Assembly: GCF_030068445.1 (NCBI RefSeq)
Contig: NZ_JAQPOK010000148.1
Location: 1 to 64,000 of the forward strand
From: Roseofilum halophilum BLCC-M91
GTDB lineage: Bacteria; Cyanobacteriota; Cyanobacteriia; Cyanobacteriales; Desertifilaceae
DNA: 64,000 nucleotides
Direction of reading: 5' to 3'
Part shown: in pieces, positions 9,622 through 18,695 of the stretch
How positions within the stretch are numbered: the stretch's first letter is position 1
Layout of the letters: each line of letters starts with the position of its first letter
Translations under genes and position numbers: made by a program
The notes under the pieces: model-generated
What the model was told of the DNA's origin: nothing
The model's database searches: none
The model's input: the letters and a program-made list of their open reading frames with translations, nothing else

Positions 9622-10023
9622 CTACTTGACGGCAATTTGTAGGGCGGCTGGGGTTTCGGTTAGCATCGGTTCTAACTGTTGAATTAACAGTTTTTCCCAG
9701 TCGGGTAAGTTTTCTATAGATAATCCAGGTAGGGGATAAGCGGGAAGGGCAAATAGGGCTAAACTGACATTTAAGGATAACTGATGCAGAATTTTCACCA
9801 TGGGTAACTGCCGGTAATACTGCCAGGAGTCTCGTAAATTCTCTTGAGTGTGACCAATATGGAGTAAAATCCAGTTTTCACCATCCTGGCTTTCGGCGAC
9901 TAAAGCATATAAACCGGGGAACTCTGGTACTCTTTTCCCCATGTCTTCAGCATCACTGAACTGATACGTTACCCAGCCGGTTTGAATCCAGGTTGATAGG
10001 TCTTGAGTGGCGGTTGAGTCCAT
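9622..10023 (-). CDS. hypothetical protein with GIY-YIG-like N-terminal pattern
   Basis: Protein of 133 residues on the minus strand, 52 bp upstream of the MOSC gene. The segment PGLYALVAESQDGENW followed by LLHIGHTQENLRDSW resembles the GIY...YIG-T-nLr-R pattern of the GIY-YIG nuclease fold, with HIG in place of YIG. This is only pattern similarity by eye. The catalytic Arg and Glu positions cannot be confirmed without alignment, so a catalytic role should not be assumed. No signal peptide or membrane helix is present. Confidence 0.6.
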   Translation of the reverse strand: MDSTATQDLSTWIQTGWVTYQFSDAEDMGKRVPEFPGLYALVAESQDGENWILLHIGHTQENLRDSWQYYRQLPMVKILHQLSLNVSLALFALPAYPLPGLSIENLPDWEKLLIQQLEPMLTETPAALQIAVK

Positions 10024-10279
10024 AGAGTTTGCACCTTGGTGGCAATCATTTTCTGTCGTTTCCCTATACGGATTAACCCTTCTGAATCCGGAGTTTTTGA
10101 GCCAGGTCTTCCCATGGTATTTCTTTTGAAGATCGTGCCCTTGAAAGATCCTCCCATCTCCCTATGCCCCATTTCTCACAGGGATTGCATCGCTTACCAT
10201 CAGGGCATACTATTGATAATGAACAAGCTTTTGCAGACAAGAGCTTTTGCAGACAACAGTATAAGGGTGTCCTTTTGGA

Positions 10280-13200
10280 ATGATACCGCTACAATTGGGG
10301 CTGAAAAATTTTCTGAGTTATCAGGAAGCGAGCCTAAATTTTAGTCAAATCCATACCGCTTGCATTTCTGGGGTAAATGGGGCGGGAAAATCGTCTTTGC
10401 TGGAGGCGATCGCCTGGTGTCTGTGGGGAAAAAGTCGTGTCAATACGGAAGATGACTTGATCCACTACGGAGCGGCGGAGGTTCGGGTGATGTTTAGCCT
10501 CATTCAGCATCAGCAAACGTTCCGCATTATTCGTAGCCGTCAACGGGGACAAACGACGAGCTTAGAATTTCAGGTGCAAACGGAAAGCGGGTTTCGTGCT
10601 TTGACGAGTCGCAATATGCGCCAAACCCAACAGCTTATTATTGAGAGCCTGAAACTCGATTACCATACGTTTATTAATTCGGCCTATTTGCGCCAAGGGC
10701 GAGCGGATGAGTTTATGCTCAAAGGGGCGATGGAGCGGAAGCAAATTTTGGCGCGGTTGTTGAATTTGGAGCAATACGATCGCCTGAGCGATCGCGCGAA
10801 GGAAATTGCCCTTGAGCATAAGACGACGGTGGGAGTGTTGCAACCGCAACTTGAGGCGATTGAAAGCCAGCTTACCACAGAAGAGGCGATCGCCCAGGAA
10901 CTGCAAGAGATCGAGCAACATCTGCACCAACTCCAAGAGACACAAGCGAGAGCGAAACAACAATTGGGCAGTTGGCAAACGCTCCAGCACCAACAACAAA
11001 CCCTGAATCAACAACGCCAGTGGCATCAAAGTCAACAGGAAACCCTCGATGGCGATCGCCAACGCTTGCACCAGGAGCGAGACAGCGCTAATGCCCAAAA
11101 GGAGCAACTCGAAAGCCTGTTAGCTCAAGAGAGTGCCATTACCACGGCTTACCAAAATTTCCAGAACTTACAAGCCAAAGAAGCCCAACTTGCGGCCCAA
11201 TTTAGCACCTATCAAACCACCCAAGACCAGCTCAACCATCTGCGTCAAACACAAAACGAGCAGCACCGCGCTCTAGAGGATCAACTGCGTCTGACTCAAG
11301 TTCAGCTTGAGCATCTGCACGCCCAGGAGCAAGAAGTGCAAGCGATACTCGATCGCCAGCCGGAAATTGAAGCAGCTCAAGTTAAACTCCAACAAGCTCG
11401 CGATCGCCTCAATTCCCTCGATCAGCTTCAATTACAAGTCTCTCCCCTGCTCCACCATCGCCAAAATCTGCAAAGTCAAATCGATCGAGCGACGGCTCGG
11501 TGTCGAGCTAAACTCGAAGAGTTACAAGCCACTTGGCAACAACTGCAAACCGAACAAGCAGAAACACCGTTATTAGAACAAGCTGCCGAAGATTTAGCCG
11601 GACAAATTGCCCAATTAGAGAAAAAACGCATTTATCAACAGCGTGTCCTAGAAAAAGGGCAAGAACGGCGCAATATGATGGAACGCTTGCAAGCGCAACA
11701 GCGCAACTACGAAAGCCAACTGGATGCCATTAGTCAAAAACTACAATTGCTCAAACAGCGATCTAGCCCAGAAAAGGGTGACGAGCAAATTTATCCACCT
11801 TGTCCATTATGCGATCGGCCCCTAGATGAACACCACTGGCACTTAGTGCAAGAAAAACACACTTCTGAACAACAACAAATTCTCAATCAAATCTGGGTCA
11901 TTCGCGAACAGCTTGCCACCTCTGAACTAGAAATTAAAGTGTTTCGTCAAGAATACCGGGATTTAGACCGCGAACTTGCTGGGCTGAGTCCCGCCCTAGA
12001 AAAGCGAGGACAACTCAAAGCTGTCTTAGATGTTACGGGGCAAAAATTGGCACGTCTGCAACAGTTGCAAACGGAGATTATGGAGTTAGAAGAGGCTTTG
12101 CAAACCGGCAGCTATGCCCAAGATCTCTATACTGAACTCCAGACGATGGATCGGCGTTTGCAAAAACTCAACTATGATGAAAAAGATCATGTTCTTGCCA
12201 GAGGTCAAGTGGAAAAATGGCGTTGGGTGGATATTAAACGCGGGGAAATTAAATCGGCTCTCAAACAGCAACGGAAACTGCAACAAGAACGTCCAGAATT
12301 AGAAGCGCAATACCAACAACTGAGCCGCCGTTTAGAGAAATTACAAACCACGTCTACCCTACAGCGCCAAATTGAAACCTTAGAGTGTCAATTAGCGGAA
12401 ATGGACTACGATCCAGAGAGCCATCAAACGCTGTTGAATCGCTTGAGGGAGTCGCAAAGTGCCCAATTTCGCTATCAACAATTGGAACAAGCTCAACAAC
12501 AATATCCCCAAGTTTGCCAGACTTGTCTAGAGTTAGACCGTCGCTTAGAGGATCATCAACAACGGGCCCAGGAATTAGAAGAAAGTTTAGCCAAATTGAA
12601 TCAAGTTCTGCTGCAAAATCCCGATGCTACGCCTCAAGTGAAGGCCTTAGAGCGACAACTTCAGGATGGGCAACGGCAGCGAGAAGAGTTGCTCTCTCGT
12701 CAAGGCAGATTGCAACAGCAGCACCAACATTTGAAAAGTCTTAATCAGCAGTATCAAACGATTAAGCAACAATTGGAGAGCGCCCAGAAAAACTATCGCA
12801 TTTACACGGAATTAACCACTGCATTTGGTAGAAAAGGGATTCAATCTCTGATGATTGAGAACATTTTACCGGAGTTGGAAGCGCAAACCAATCGGGTCTT
12901 GGCGCGGTTGAGTTCTCATCAATTGCATGTGCAGTTTATCACGCAAAAAACTCAGAAAACGAAGAAAGATAAATGGGTGGAAACTTTAGATATTTTAATT
13001 GCCGATTCCCAGGGGACTCGCCCCTATGAAACCTATTCCGGTGGGGAAGCCTTTCGGGTGAACTTTGCTATCCGTTTAGCTTTAGCTAAACTTCTAGCGC
13101 AACAGTCGGGGACATCTTTACAAATGCTGATTATTGATGAAGGATTTGGTACACAAGACGAGGAAGGGTGCGATCGCCTGATCGCCGCTATAAATGCCAT

Positions 13201-13321
13201 TTCTCCTGAATTTGCCTGCATCCTCACGATTACCCACCTGAAATTCTTTAAGGAAGCGTTTCCGGTGCGGATTGAAGTCACCAAAACGGCTACAGGTTCC
13301 CAATTGTCTGTCATGAACTAA
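10280..13321 (+). CDS. sbcC: SbcC-type ATPase of the SbcCD (Mre11-Rad50-like) nuclease
   Basis: Rad50-like ATPase that works with the SbcD nuclease on DNA ends and hairpins. The 1013 residues show an ABC head split by coiled coils: Walker A GVNGAGKSS (31-39), a long Gln-rich coiled coil (about 170-500), a zinc hook CPLC at 508-511, a returning coiled coil (about 515-830), the ABC signature YSGGE (about 918), and a Walker B/D-loop in LIIDEGFGTQDEEG (about 950). No sbcD gene is adjacent, so the nuclease subunit must be elsewhere. The start ATG gives the standard N-terminus MIPLQLGLKNFLSY. Confidence 0.93.
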   Translation: MIPLQLGLKNFLSYQEASLNFSQIHTACISGVNGAGKSSLLEAIAWCLWGKSRVNTEDDLIHYGAAEVRVMFSLIQHQQTFRIIRSRQRGQTTSLEFQVQTESGFRALTSRNMRQTQQLIIESLKLDYHTFINSAYLRQGRADEFMLKGAMERKQILARLLNLEQYDRLSDRAKEIALEHKTTVGVLQPQLEAIESQLTTEEAIAQELQEIEQHLHQLQETQARAKQQLGSWQTLQHQQQTLNQQRQWHQSQQETLDGDRQRLHQERDSANAQKEQLESLLAQESAITTAYQNFQNLQAKEAQLAAQFSTYQTTQDQLNHLRQTQNEQHRALEDQLRLTQVQLEHLHAQEQEVQAILDRQPEIEAAQVKLQQARDRLNSLDQLQLQVSPLLHHRQNLQSQIDRATARCRAKLEELQATWQQLQTEQAETPLLEQAAEDLAGQIAQLEKKRIYQQRVLEKGQERRNMMERLQAQQRNYESQLDAISQKLQLLKQRSSPEKGDEQIYPPCPLCDRPLDEHHWHLVQEKHTSEQQQILNQIWVIREQLATSELEIKVFRQEYRDLDRELAGLSPALEKRGQLKAVLDVTGQKLARLQQLQTEIMELEEALQTGSYAQDLYTELQTMDRRLQKLNYDEKDHVLARGQVEKWRWVDIKRGEIKSALKQQRKLQQERPELEAQYQQLSRRLEKLQTTSTLQRQIETLECQLAEMDYDPESHQTLLNRLRESQSAQFRYQQLEQAQQQYPQVCQTCLELDRRLEDHQQRAQELEESLAKLNQVLLQNPDATPQVKALERQLQDGQRQREELLSRQGRLQQQHQHLKSLNQQYQTIKQQLESAQKNYRIYTELTTAFGRKGIQSLMIENILPELEAQTNRVLARLSSHQLHVQFITQKTQKTKKDKWVETLDILIADSQGTRPYETYSGGEAFRVNFAIRLALAKLLAQQSGTSLQMLIIDEGFGTQDEEGCDRLIAAINAISPEFACILTITHLKFFKEAFPVRIEVTKTATGSQLSVMN

Positions 13322-13346
13322 TGATGGACTAATATAGGCTTTTGTG

Positions 13347-13751
13347 CTATTCGATCGCCGTCGGCTTCTGAAAGCGGTGGTTAATTCCCGATTCGTTCAC
13401 TTGCTCTTGGGTGAAAAAATCGCTAGTGCTACCATCAGAGAGCCGAATTTTCATGCGAGGGGGGCGATCGCTGGTGGGAAGATACAATTCGGCATAGGCG
13501 CTACACTCCCCTATGAGGGAAGATCGATCTTCTGAAGCAAACTCAAAGTCCACTTCCTCAATCACTGTCATGGCGATCGGATCGTTGTACTCATTGTCGA
13601 TCCAAACCATCCGACCCACCTGCAATCTTGCATCACGGCTGTTACAATCACTGATTTCTAATTCACTCACGAGGGTGATAGGAATCAGATGCCGACCCTT
13701 ACAGGAGGCGATCGCCATTAAAAGCAATAGGGCTGCAATCCGCCAAAACAT
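13347..13751 (-). CDS. putative lipoprotein
   Basis: Protein of 134 residues with an N-terminal hydrophobic segment ending in the lipobox AIASC (Cys about residue 17), so it is probably a lipoprotein. The mature part has two further cysteines and a strongly beta-type pattern (LQVGRMVWIDNEYNDP). No family recognised. It is convergent with sbcC, 25 bp apart, and its upstream side faces the restriction-modification insertion. Confidence 0.65.
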   Translation of the reverse strand: MFWRIAALLLLMAIASCKGRHLIPITLVSELEISDCNSRDARLQVGRMVWIDNEYNDPIAMTVIEEVDFEFASEDRSSLIGECSAYAELYLPTSDRPPRMKIRLSDGSTSDFFTQEQVNESGINHRFQKPTAIE

Positions 13752-13878
13752 GGAGTTTTCCTTCAGTTGCTTCTCTTACACACACCCATATCCCTTTTCT
13801 GTCCAACTGGGAAATTCCTTAGAATTTCCATCGTTAAAGCCCGCGATGATCGCGAACGCTGCTATGGGGTACATTTTG

Positions 13879-13916
13879 ATTCTACGCCAGTTCACTGCCA
13901 ATTGTCCCAATCCTCA
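13879..13916. repeat. 38-bp direct repeat, left copy (flank of R-M cassette)
   Basis: Exact copy of 15725-15762, which is the last 8 codons plus 13 bp downstream of the FAD oxidoreductase gene. The two copies enclose the whole restriction-modification pair. The 18 bp before this copy (GCTATGGGGTACATTTTG) also resembles the sequence at 15589. Confidence 0.95.
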
Positions 13917-13949
13917 CTCCTATACTTTAATCAATTACCCGGACTTGAT

Positions 13950-14540
13950 ATGACTTCTCCTTATACAGATCTACCGGTTAACCAATGGCTCAATGTTACT
14001 CAAACTCTGGTGGATAATCACCCCCTCGATCGACAAGAGATAGTAGAGATAGTTTTGTCTTCTTGGCAATCCATATTTAATTCTAAGCTCGGAACTCAAG
14101 GCTTCCAAATTGGTAAAGATATTTTTCCTAAACCTCAAATTATGGGTTTCTTTTTGCATGAACTCATCCCCTTAGAACTGGAATCAAAGTATCCAGGAGT
14201 TTGGAAAGCAGATAAAACCGTTACTGATAAAGATATCGTTTACTTACCAGATAATTCATTTTCCATTGAACTTAAAACATCATCTAATCCTAGACATATT
14301 TATGGAAATAGAAGCTATGCACAAAAGACTCGAAAAAGGAAAAAAGTGAAGTCTGGATACTATCTGGCAGTCAATTTTGAGAAATTCTCTAGTGCTTCAA
14401 CACCGTCTATTCGTCTGATTCGATTTGGATGGCTTGATTCTAGCGATTGGATCGGTCAAAAAGCATCAACAGGTCAACAGTCACGCCTCTCAGCCGATGT
14501 AGAAACTTATAAACTTCTAGATCTTTATAAAAAGATCTAG
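13950..14540 (+). CDS. ScaI-family type II restriction endonuclease
   Basis: Likely type II restriction enzyme of the ScaI family, whose prototype cleaves AGTACT. The start at 13950 (MTSPYTDLP, 196 residues) is chosen because the open frame upstream is dispersed-repeat and duplicated flank sequence. A PD-(D/E)xK-type centre is visible as D95 followed by E107-L108-K109 in KDIVYLPDNSFSIELK. The mid-part MGFFLHELIPLELE and the C-terminal RLIRFGWLDSSDW are family-like. It converges on and overlaps by 4 bp the methyltransferase gene. The composition is richer in A/T than neighbouring core genes, consistent with transfer. Family assignment is from memory of RE_ScaI. Confidence 0.8.
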   Translation: MTSPYTDLPVNQWLNVTQTLVDNHPLDRQEIVEIVLSSWQSIFNSKLGTQGFQIGKDIFPKPQIMGFFLHELIPLELESKYPGVWKADKTVTDKDIVYLPDNSFSIELKTSSNPRHIYGNRSYAQKTRKRKKVKSGYYLAVNFEKFSSASTPSIRLIRFGWLDSSDWIGQKASTGQQSRLSADVETYKLLDLYKKI

Positions 14541-15568
14541 AATAAAGATTGTTGAATATAAGTAGAACTGTTTTTCTTTTCCTCTTGGAACTTTTGAAAT
14601 CTTGCCACTGCCATTTCACAATAGTCTGGTCTAATTTCAAATCCCAAAAATAATCTGCCCAAACCGATCGCTGCTATGCCAGTTGAACAGGAACCAGCAA
14701 ATGGATCTAGAATCAGTTCTGTTGGATTAGATGAGGCTTTAATCACTCTCTGAACCACTCCTAAAGGAAATTGCGCTGGATGTCCTGTCCTTTCTTTGGA
14801 AGATCGTTTTTTTCCTGTCGTCACTTTAGGAAAATCCCAAACATCAGAAGGGTTTTTTCCTAAAGGATTACAACGATATTTGCCATTTTTTTTCTGATTA
14901 GGATATTTGACATTTGGATCTCGTATCTCATCTAGGTTAAAAGTGTAGTCTTGATTATTTTTTACATAGAACATCCATTTTTCATTGCGTGGACTCAGAC
15001 GATACTTTGTTGAAACACCTGCCCCATATTTCCAAACCACTTCCTGTAATAAATAAAAAGGAGATTTATCCCATAAAAGATAAGGAATGGGGACACACAA
15101 CCCTTTATCCGGCACTTCTAGATAACCAACATTTAACCAAAATGAACCCTTGGGCGTAGTGACTTGGTAGATCTGATTCATCCATTTAGCACACCATGCA
15201 ATATATTCCTCTATTACCATGGGCTTTTCATATTCTTTGCCAATATTGTAGGGGGGTGATGTAACAGTTAAATCTATACAGAGATTGGAATGGGATAGTT
15301 TATTGAGCAAATCAATGAGATCGCCCTGATAGAGAATAAAGCCAGCATCAGCATAAAATGGCTGGCCTAAATGATCGATGAGTTGCTCTTTGACTGATTG
15401 AAATCGACAGATGAGCTGATGCTCTAGTTCTTCAGAAAAAGGCTGGAGTAATTGAGAAGGAGCAACTTGCGTAGATTGGTGGGAATCAATCCCTTCTGAG
15501 ATGTAAGTATTGTAGTTTTGGTTAGCAATTTTTCTAGAATCGTCTTCAGTTATGGGAACTTTTCGCAT
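14537..15568 (-). CDS. DNA methyltransferase, beta-class (N4-cytosine or N6-adenine)
   Basis: Modification enzyme that would protect host DNA from the convergent ScaI-like endonuclease. The 343 residues carry the catalytic motif TSPPY (103-107) before the AdoMet motif DPFAGS (288-293), which is the beta-class order. The SPPY form is most often seen in N4-cytosine enzymes, fitting the central ACT half-site of AGTACT. Around residues 110-230 there is the target-recognition region (YKYNPLGKNPSDVWDFP-type segment). The gene converges with the endonuclease and overlaps it by 4 bp, so the pair forms a compact cassette of about 1.6 kb. Confidence 0.9.
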   Translation of the reverse strand: MRKVPITEDDSRKIANQNYNTYISEGIDSHQSTQVAPSQLLQPFSEELEHQLICRFQSVKEQLIDHLGQPFYADAGFILYQGDLIDLLNKLSHSNLCIDLTVTSPPYNIGKEYEKPMVIEEYIAWCAKWMNQIYQVTTPKGSFWLNVGYLEVPDKGLCVPIPYLLWDKSPFYLLQEVVWKYGAGVSTKYRLSPRNEKWMFYVKNNQDYTFNLDEIRDPNVKYPNQKKNGKYRCNPLGKNPSDVWDFPKVTTGKKRSSKERTGHPAQFPLGVVQRVIKASSNPTELILDPFAGSCSTGIAAIGLGRLFLGFEIRPDYCEMAVARFQKFQEEKKNSSTYIQQSLF

Positions 15569-15682
15569 TTTTTACAGCAGTTTCCTTTGCTATGAGGTAC
15601 ATTATGACGGTTTTTAACGATAGCTAGAACAGCTCAGAGCTTCCACCAAGTCTGTTGTTTGCTCCCCCTATTCCCTATTCCC

Positions 15683-15699
15683 TAGCGCGAAGCGCTATA
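15683..15699. repeat. dispersed TAGCGCGAAGCGCTATA palindrome
   Basis: Short hairpin-forming repeat (AGCGC/GCGCT arms) in the gap between the methyltransferase and the FAD enzyme genes. Same sequence at 36790-36806, variants at 53686-53702 and 54259-54275, and an expanded form near 63.56 kb. Confidence 0.8.
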
Positions 15700-15724
15700 A
15701 TGCCAGATTTCTGGTCATAGGCGA

Positions 15725-15762
15725 ATTCTACGCCAGTTCACTGCCAATTGTCCCAATCCTCA
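15725..15762. repeat. 38-bp direct repeat, right copy
   Basis: Original copy: the final codons and immediate downstream bases of the FAD oxidoreductase gene. It matches 13879-13916 at all 38 positions. Confidence 0.95.
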
Positions 15763-17726
15763 TTGAGAATTGAGGTGTTGGGAAAGGCGATGGGATTGCC
15801 TTGATTAATTAACCGTTGTTGCAAGACTTCTAATTGCGGTTCCGGAGCCGGTAAATTATCGACTAATTCATAGGGCATAATCTCGTTTTCTAGGGCAAAA
15901 ACCACCGTATTTCCGGCTGCTGCACCGACTGACCATTCAAAGGAATGCACCCGATAAGCGGCGGCGGCAATATGGCTGGCGGCGATACTTTTTCCGGCAA
16001 TTAAAAAGTTATCCAGTTGTTGGGGAATCATCGCTCGCAAGGGAATTTGGAATGGATAAGCCCTGCCTGCGCCTCGGCGTTCTCCTTCGCGTTCTGTATT
16101 TCCGGGTTTTTCCGGAGGACTTTCGGTCATGCAGGGGTGAAAGTCGATCGCATAATGACCGATGCCGACAGCATCGGGAAAGATGGTGGAGCGGGTGCGC
16201 CGTTGGGGAGGGTTAGATAAGGAGTCAGACTGCAAGACTTCGATCGCCTCTAATCCGGCGATCGCCGCTCGAAAGGCTCGGTATTCCTCTGGCGGTAAGG
16301 CTTGCTGGTAATAGTCATCCGTATATCCCTGGCGCGAAATATCGATTTCCCAGATCGTAAAGCCATCCGGGTGGGCCCAACTGGGACGACCGATAATGCG
16401 TCGTCCTTCGCGCATATAGGGGTATTTGGAGAGTCCGTGAGCGGTTCCCATAGGCGAGTCTAACCCGGATAAAAAGCGATAATTGGGATGGGGTTCCTTA
16501 AATCCATCGCCCAATTGGGAATCCGTGGTTCCCGCCACTAACCAGTAATAAAATCCTAATGCATGTTCTTCCGCCTTGCGTAGGGCATCCACCCGCAAAC
16601 CTCCCATCCATCCCCCAGGCTGCAATTGACCGGTGGCTTGCAGTTGGTCGCGGGTGTAAATAAAGTTATCAACTGAAGTTCCCGGACGGTAATCATTGCC
16701 CCATGTCCAGTTTTGCATGGCGATATCTCCGGGGGTGGGTTCAGTAAAGCCAATACCGCCAAATCGGGTGCTTTCTCCCGTTTGCGGACTCCAGATCCGC
16801 CGATAGGTAAAGACTAAATCAAAGCTGGCTAGGCGCTCTAATTCGTAGCTATAGTAAGGGGCATATTGGGGGTAAAACTCCGGCATCTCCTGGGGTTGGG
16901 GTGAGTCCATGGCTTCCATGGCGAAGGTGTAGGTAAAGCCTTGGGTGCAGTAAGGATCGCCGGTTTCACTGGCTGAAGAGGGTTCTAGGGGCGATCGCCC
17001 ATCGATTCCCAGACGATGGGGAACGTTCGTCAGTCCAATTAATTCTCCGGTTTCCGTCGCATCGATGACATACCAGGGGGTTTCCTGGGGCGATGTAAAC
17101 TCGATAATGGTTTTGGTTAGATCCTCGGAGTCGTCGTAGGTGTAAGCATCTTCCAGGGTTTGAGACAAAAAGCGCGTATTCAGGGGAGGAGCATTAGGTG
17201 CAGCTTGGTGTTGAATGGCGATCGCCCCTTCAATCAGCGTGCGATCGCCATTATAATCCAGGTCTTTCACCACCGTATTCGGATACCAATGGAGCGTTCC
17301 CTTGCCCCGTTTAGCGGCAGTTTCGAGCATCTCCATCAGGATCAGATGGCCATCTTTGGGCAGAAAACAGGAGACACTCACCCAACACTCCCCCGGATTA
17401 AGCTTGCCATACGTCTGGAAGATGCGATCGCGCAACTCCAAATACCCACGAGAATAAAACAATTGCGCTCTCTGCGTCGTTCTCTCATCCAAAGCCGAAG
17501 TCCCCTGGGAAGAAATTTGACCCCCCACCCAGTCCGTCAACTCCGTCAGACAAACCGTTTTACCCCCCAGCAGCGCCTCATAAGCCGTTGCCGTTCCCGC
17601 CAGTCCACCCCCTACCACCAAGAGATCGCAGGAGACAGTCCGATCCGGTTCCGGAGTCGCCAGTGCCGCGCTCGACGACAATCCAGTAATCAGTAAAGTA
17701 GATAGTAATCCTAAGTATTTTTTCAT
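15738..17726 (-). CDS. secreted FAD-dependent oxidoreductase
   Basis: Protein of 662 residues with a Sec signal peptide (MKKYLGLLSTLLITGLSSSAALA, cleavage after about residue 23) and an FAD/Rossmann motif VVGGGLAGTATA (about 37-48), of the FAD-dependent oxidoreductase family PF12831. The GQISSQGTSALDE segment after the second strand is typical of the family. A second FAD contact motif, LIAGKSIAASHIAAAAYRVH, lies near residues 573-592. It is expected in the periplasm or thylakoid lumen. The reaction is unknown. Its last 8 codons are duplicated on the far side of the restriction-modification cassette. Confidence 0.85.
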   Translation of the reverse strand: MKKYLGLLSTLLITGLSSSAALATPEPDRTVSCDLLVVGGGLAGTATAYEALLGGKTVCLTELTDWVGGQISSQGTSALDERTTQRAQLFYSRGYLELRDRIFQTYGKLNPGECWVSVSCFLPKDGHLILMEMLETAAKRGKGTLHWYPNTVVKDLDYNGDRTLIEGAIAIQHQAAPNAPPLNTRFLSQTLEDAYTYDDSEDLTKTIIEFTSPQETPWYVIDATETGELIGLTNVPHRLGIDGRSPLEPSSASETGDPYCTQGFTYTFAMEAMDSPQPQEMPEFYPQYAPYYSYELERLASFDLVFTYRRIWSPQTGESTRFGGIGFTEPTPGDIAMQNWTWGNDYRPGTSVDNFIYTRDQLQATGQLQPGGWMGGLRVDALRKAEEHALGFYYWLVAGTTDSQLGDGFKEPHPNYRFLSGLDSPMGTAHGLSKYPYMREGRRIIGRPSWAHPDGFTIWEIDISRQGYTDDYYQQALPPEEYRAFRAAIAGLEAIEVLQSDSLSNPPQRRTRSTIFPDAVGIGHYAIDFHPCMTESPPEKPGNTEREGERRGAGRAYPFQIPLRAMIPQQLDNFLIAGKSIAASHIAAAAYRVHSFEWSVGAAAGNTVVFALENEIMPYELVDNLPAPEPQLEVLQQRLINQGNPIAFPNTSILNEDWDNWQ

Positions 17727-17777
17727 TTCCTTTTGAGGAGAACCAGATAATATCCCTCTTATCTCAATCAGGGTACA

Positions 17778-18491
17778 ATGTCAAAAAAATTGTCACTTAA
17801 TCCTATGACTTTCCTCATCGCCGATCCTCGCCAAAATGAACTGCCGTTACCCCTGTGGCAACCCTCTAGCTGGGAAAACTACGAGGTTTGGCGCGATCGC
17901 GACTGTCCCGAACGAATCAAGTTATACTACTACCAAAATCAACTCTTAGTCGAAATGGGTTCGGAAGGCATTAATCACTCTAATATTGGCGATTTATTTG
18001 CCATCCTCTTTTTTATCTGGTTCAGTCAAAAATCTTCCCAAATCTCCAATTCATTTGGAGGGTGTTTATTAGAAAAAAACAACCAAAGTTCGGCTGCGCC
18101 CGATCTAGTTCTCTATATTGGAGACAATTATCCCACCTGGAATCCTGGAGAAAAACGCTATATTGATTTAGATCGCTGGCGCGTCCCCGATCTCGTCGGT
18201 GAAATTTCCGATACCACCCTATCGAGCGATTTAGATCAGAAAAAACACTTGTATGCTTCTTTAGGTATCCCTGAATATTGGGTGATTGATGTCAGAGGAC
18301 GGCGAGTGTTGGCCTTCGAGCTACAAGAGAATAACCAATATAAAGAATGTACAACTTCTCAAGGTTTATCGGGTTTACCCATCGCACTTCTGGAACAAAC
18401 CCTTGTCCGTCTACAAGAAGCTAGTAATATCACCGTTGCCCATTGGTTTTCTGAGCAGATTAAATCTTTGGATATTGGCGAGCATGAATAA
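17778..18491 (+). CDS. Uma2 family (DUF820) putative endonuclease
   Basis: PD-(D/E)xK-fold protein of the Uma2 family, highly expanded in cyanobacteria and of unknown biological role. Characteristic features in the 237 residues: DRDCPERIKLYYYQNQLLVEM, SAAPDLVLYIG (catalytic Asp), VPDLVGEISDTTLSSDLDQKKHLYASLGIPEYWVIDV (catalytic Glu, Tyr-Trp-Val-Ile-Asp signature). A second possible start lies nine codons in (MTFLIADP). It is transcribed divergently from the FAD enzyme gene. Confidence 0.9.
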   Translation: MSKKLSLNPMTFLIADPRQNELPLPLWQPSSWENYEVWRDRDCPERIKLYYYQNQLLVEMGSEGINHSNIGDLFAILFFIWFSQKSSQISNSFGGCLLEKNNQSSAAPDLVLYIGDNYPTWNPGEKRYIDLDRWRVPDLVGEISDTTLSSDLDQKKHLYASLGIPEYWVIDVRGRRVLAFELQENNQYKECTTSQGLSGLPIALLEQTLVRLQEASNITVAHWFSEQIKSLDIGEHE

Positions 18492-18610
18492 AATACAGCA
18501 TTGGAATTGCTCTATTCTCCAGCTTGAAATTAGATACTTTAAGTTCCGGAAATTGAATTGTATCAACCACACTCCTAATACAGATTGTTTTAAGATTTTA
18601 TCGCTCAATC

Positions 18611-18647
18611 CCAAAAATCTCCCCCCCAAGAGTCTTGGAGGGAGATT
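18611..18647 (-). terminator. intrinsic terminator of the DUF4278 gene
   Basis: Read on the minus strand, AATCTCCCTCCAAGA pairs with a following TCTTGGGGGGGAGATT arm and is followed by TTTTT. It is 49-85 bp beyond the stop codon of the DUF4278 gene. Confidence 0.8.
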
Positions 18648-18695
18648 AAGACTAGATTATTTACCAACTAAGAAGCTCATCCTTGTACAGCGTTT

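Noticed and set aside
10562-11107. Long minus-strand open frame inside sbcC
   Set aside because: It is the mirror of the Gln/Leu-rich coiled-coil coding sequence and shows no family feature.
13767-13949. Upstream extension of the ScaI-like endonuclease
   Set aside because: It is made of lipoprotein leader and duplicated FAD-gene flank; homologues begin near MTSPYTD.
17160-17696. Open frame opposite the FAD oxidoreductase N-terminal half
   Set aside because: A shadow frame with Arg/Ser-rich composition and no homology sign.
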